A DNA stretch of 64,000 bases from Streptomyces aquilus. Lineage in GTDB: Bacteria > Actinomycetota > Actinomycetes > Streptomycetales > Streptomycetaceae. A program made the position numbers and the translations under genes. Below the pieces are notes generated by a model that saw only the letters and a program-made list of their open reading frames with translations, was not told the origin of the DNA and searched no databases. The stretch covers positions 372,001 to 436,000 of the forward strand of contig NZ_CP034463.1 in assembly GCF_003955715.1 (NCBI RefSeq). Reading direction: 5' to 3'. Shown here piece after piece: positions 62,284-64,000 of this stretch. Position 1 is the first letter of the stretch; every line of letters starts with the position of its first letter.

Positions 62284-62360
62284 GGATAGGCCTATCCGTT
62301 TCGCTTCCGGAAAGCCCTATCCGTTTCACTGCCCACCGTAACACGAGAATCGGATAAGGC
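62284..62360. promoter_or_regulatory. TetR operator cluster between SDR-like and TetR genes
   Basis: A perfect 14-bp palindrome, GGATAGGCCTATCC, lies at 62284-62297. Its right arm extends to CCTATCCGTTTC (62291-62302), which is repeated exactly at 62316-62327, 25 bases on. A third, inverted copy with small changes (GAATCGGATAAGG) lies at 62347-62359. The cluster fills the gap between the divergent starts at 62256 and 62386 and should be bound by the TetR protein. Confidence 0.7.
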
Positions 62361-62385
62361 ATTCCGGTTTGCTAGTCTGATCGTC

Positions 62386-63099
62386 ATGAGCCCCCGAGAC
62401 CCGCACCCCGAAGCCGGCGCCGACGCGGCCGTTTCCGCAGGTCATGCCAAGCGCAGCGACGCGGAACGCAACCGGGGGCGGATCATCGCCGCCGCACGCA
62501 CGGTCTTCGGGCGCGACGGGCTTAACGCGTCGATGGCCTCGGTCGCGCGGGAGACCGGCGTCGGCATCGCCACCCTCTTCCGCCACTTCCCCCGAAAGGA
62601 GGACCTGCTCGCCGCGGTCTTCGCCGACCGCATGAAGGCGTATGCGCAGGCCACCGACGCGGCCCTGGCCGACCCAGACCCGTGGCACGGCTTCACCGGC
62701 TACATCGAGACGGTCTGCGCGATGCAGGCCGCCGACCGTGGCTTCGCCGACATCCTGACCATGAACTTCCCAGGCGTCCCGGAGCTGGAGAAGCACCACG
62801 CCCGGGCGTACGAGGGCTTCCTGGAACTCATCGGCCGCGCCAAGGACAGCGGGCAGCTGCGCGAGGACTTCACCAGCCGCGACCTCGTGCTGCTGCTGAT
62901 GGCCAACGCCGGAGTCCTCAGCGCCACCGCCGACGCCGCCCCCGACGCCTGGCGCCGCCTCGTCGCGTGGATGATCCAGTCCTTCCAGGCACCAGCCCGC
63001 GGCCCGCTGCCCGACCCGCCGGAAGACGCGGCACTGTACGAGGCCATGCGCCGCGCAAGCCACGACGTCACCACCCCCGAGACCGGAAAGCGACGCTAG
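62386..63099 (+). CDS. TetR-family transcriptional regulator
   Basis: A 237-residue TetR protein. After a 24-residue disordered start the helix-turn-helix reads NRGRIIAAARTVFGRDGLNASMASVARETGVGIATLFRHFPRKEDLLAAVF. The C-terminal domain (DILTMNFPGVPELEKHHARAYEGFLELIGRAK) matches the TetR_C SbtR-like group. It is divergent from the SDR-like gene at 61582-62256 and probably represses it through the TATCC sites. Confidence 0.92.
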   Translation: MSPRDPHPEAGADAAVSAGHAKRSDAERNRGRIIAAARTVFGRDGLNASMASVARETGVGIATLFRHFPRKEDLLAAVFADRMKAYAQATDAALADPDPWHGFTGYIETVCAMQAADRGFADILTMNFPGVPELEKHHARAYEGFLELIGRAKDSGQLREDFTSRDLVLLLMANAGVLSATADAAPDAWRRLVAWMIQSFQAPARGPLPDPPEDAALYEAMRRASHDVTTPETGKRR

Positions 63100-63199
63100 A
63101 TCCAGCGACCGTTGGGACAGGGCGACCACGGTGAGCCCGCGTTCCACGGTAGCCTCACCGCGGTCGGGGCGGGCCTCTGCCCTCCGCCGCCGCGCCGTA

Positions 63200-63356
63200 C
63201 GGCTAGGTACCCATCGGGCCCCCGCAGCGGTTCCGGATGGCTTGGCGTGTGGGACACCGCGTCCGGAGAAATGACCTCGCGGGCGAGATCCTCGTCGCCC
63301 GTGTTGATGAACTCGACGAAACGGTTCATCACTGACTCGGTGGACTGCGATGGCAT
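63200..63356 (-). pseudogene. SnoaL-like ester-cyclase, N-terminal remnant
   Basis: The minus frame MPSQSTESVMNRFVEFINTGDEDLAREVISPDAVSHTPSHPEPLRGPDGYLA is the first third of an NTF2-fold ester-cyclase-like protein. After GYLA the likeness stops and the frame turns Arg/Gly-rich. It begins 35 bases from the long palindrome and points away from the PadR gene, so it was probably the PadR-controlled target before truncation. Confidence 0.7.
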
Positions 63357-63390
63357 CGTGCTGTGCCTCTCCAGAGACGTTCGGGCGGAT

Positions 63391-63450
63391 ATCTTCGCAC
63401 GCGACCATCGAATCGATGTTCACATCGATTCGATGGTCGCGTGCGAAGAT
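63391..63450. promoter_or_regulatory. Perfect 29-bp inverted repeat before the PadR gene
   Basis: Bases 63391-63419 are the exact reverse complement of 63422-63450, with only two bases (TC) between. The arms begin ATCTTCGCACGCGACC and end at the centre in AATCGATGT. The centre ATGTTCACAT resembles the ATGT/ACAT half-sites of PadR operators but with a two-base spacer. It ends seven bases before the PadR ATG at 63457. Confidence 0.85.
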
Positions 63451-63456
63451 GGACTC

Positions 63457-64000
63457 ATGCTGGAACTCGCGATACTCGGCTTCCTCGCCGAGGGACCCCT
63501 GCCTGGACACGAGCTGCGCCGCCGCGTCTCACAACTGACCGGTTACACGCGGCCGGTCAGCGACGGCAGCCTCTATCCGGCGATCACTCGCCTGACCAAG
63601 GCGGGCTTGATCGAGCGGCGTGCCGACCCGGCCGCGGGGGCGGCCCGGTACACGCTCAGCCTGACCGCGGCCGGGCGCGCCGACATGCTTCAGCGCCTGC
63701 GTACGCCCGCCGACCACGAGATCACCGACTTCACCCGGTTCTACGTCGTCCTGGCCTTCCTCTCCCACCTGCCCGACCCGGCCGAACGGCACGCGGTGCT
63801 GCGCCGACGCCTGGAGTTCCTGGAAGAACCGGCGAGCTTCTTCTACGACAACGAGCGGCCCCTGCGTGCCGAGGAGGTCGCCGACCCCTACCGGCGGGGC
63901 ATGCTGCTCACCGCCCGCGCCACCAGTCGCGCCGAACGGACCTGGCTGCGCGAGGCCCTCGGGGAACAACCGCCCGTGTTCGACACCGGATCCACCGACA
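63457..64000 (+). CDS. PadR-family transcriptional regulator (partial, 3-prime end outside)
   Basis: The first 181 residues of a PadR protein. The winged helix is MLELAILGFLAEGPLPGHELRRRV, then VSDGSLYPAITRLTKAGLIERRAD and the wing ARYTLSLTAAGRADM. A C-terminal Vir-like helical domain follows (FYVVLAFLSHLPDPAERHAVLRRRLEFL). The ATG at 63457 is the family's usual start. It is preceded by the long perfect palindrome and is divergent from the truncated ester-cyclase gene. It runs off the window end. Confidence 0.9.
   Translation, partial: MLELAILGFLAEGPLPGHELRRRVSQLTGYTRPVSDGSLYPAITRLTKAGLIERRADPAAGAARYTLSLTAAGRADMLQRLRTPADHEITDFTRFYVVLAFLSHLPDPAERHAVLRRRLEFLEEPASFFYDNERPLRAEEVADPYRRGMLLTARATSRAERTWLREALGEQPPVFDTGSTD

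Overview
The window reads as a linear-chromosome arm or accessory region of a Streptomyces or close relative. It is very GC-rich, it uses GTG and TTG starts with AGGAG-type ribosome sites, and it carries families typical of that genus: MmyB-type XRE regulators, SnoaL-like proteins, deazaflavin-dependent reductases, DUF2255, Tat-exported enzymes and a snapalysin-like protease. No rRNA, tRNA or CRISPR array was seen. About fifty intact genes are interleaved with gene remnants and broken transposases, so this is a region of high turnover.

Layout. 0-4.3 kb: the end of a winged-helix protein, a secreted peptidoglycan amidase, a monooxygenase-fold protein and a secreted unknown, with two clear hairpin terminators. 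4.4-8.9 kb: a leftward set of redox enzymes (quinone reductase, aldo/keto reductase, F420-type reductase, SDR) facing an MmyB-type regulator. 8.9-20.6 kb: degenerate ground with a three-helix-bundle protein, a small membrane protein, an NmrA-like reductase, a SnoaL/TetR pair, a phosphotransferase, an S66 (MccF-like) peptidase, a GNAT/LysR divergent pair, two IS630 relics in opposite orientation, an IS5 relic, and remnants of MarR, DUF2255 and Ser/Thr kinase genes. 20.7-25.8 kb: a four-gene leftward operon for a Tat-exported molybdenum aldehyde oxidoreductase with its XdhC/PaoD maturation factor. 26.1-31.2 kb: a leftward run of SDRs, a cupin, a cyclophilin-fold lipoprotein and a zinc alcohol dehydrogenase. 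31.4-40.8 kb: three MmyB-type regulators (one internally deleted), a DHA2 exporter, DJ-1, NTF2 and flavodoxin-like proteins, and a second, roughly 90% identical alcohol dehydrogenase in the opposite orientation. 40.8-44.1 kb: a CPA1 antiporter, a truncated reductase and a MarR/SDR divergent pair. 45.2-47.7 kb: a small unknown protein coupled to a protease/seven-repeat propeller protein. 48.1-53.9 kb: an ArsR-like regulator, a DHA2 exporter with a flavoprotein, and several IS and gene remnants. 54-58.5 kb: an alpha/beta hydrolase and a three-gene signalling module (response regulator/thioredoxin-reductase fusion, cNMP-domain histidine kinase, UBP zinc finger). 58.5-64 kb: SDRs each beside a TetR or PadR regulator with visible operators.

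Taken together the intact genes suggest a reserve of small redox and detoxification enzymes (quinones, aldehydes, enones, xenobiotics), each under its own one-component regulator. This is inference from family membership; no substrate can be read from the sequence. The most unusual items are the thiol-less response-regulator/thioredoxin-reductase fusion with its kinase, the signal-less snapalysin-like propeller protein, a perfect 29-bp inverted repeat upstream of a PadR gene, and a duplicated TetR-type control region of which one copy has lost its regulator.
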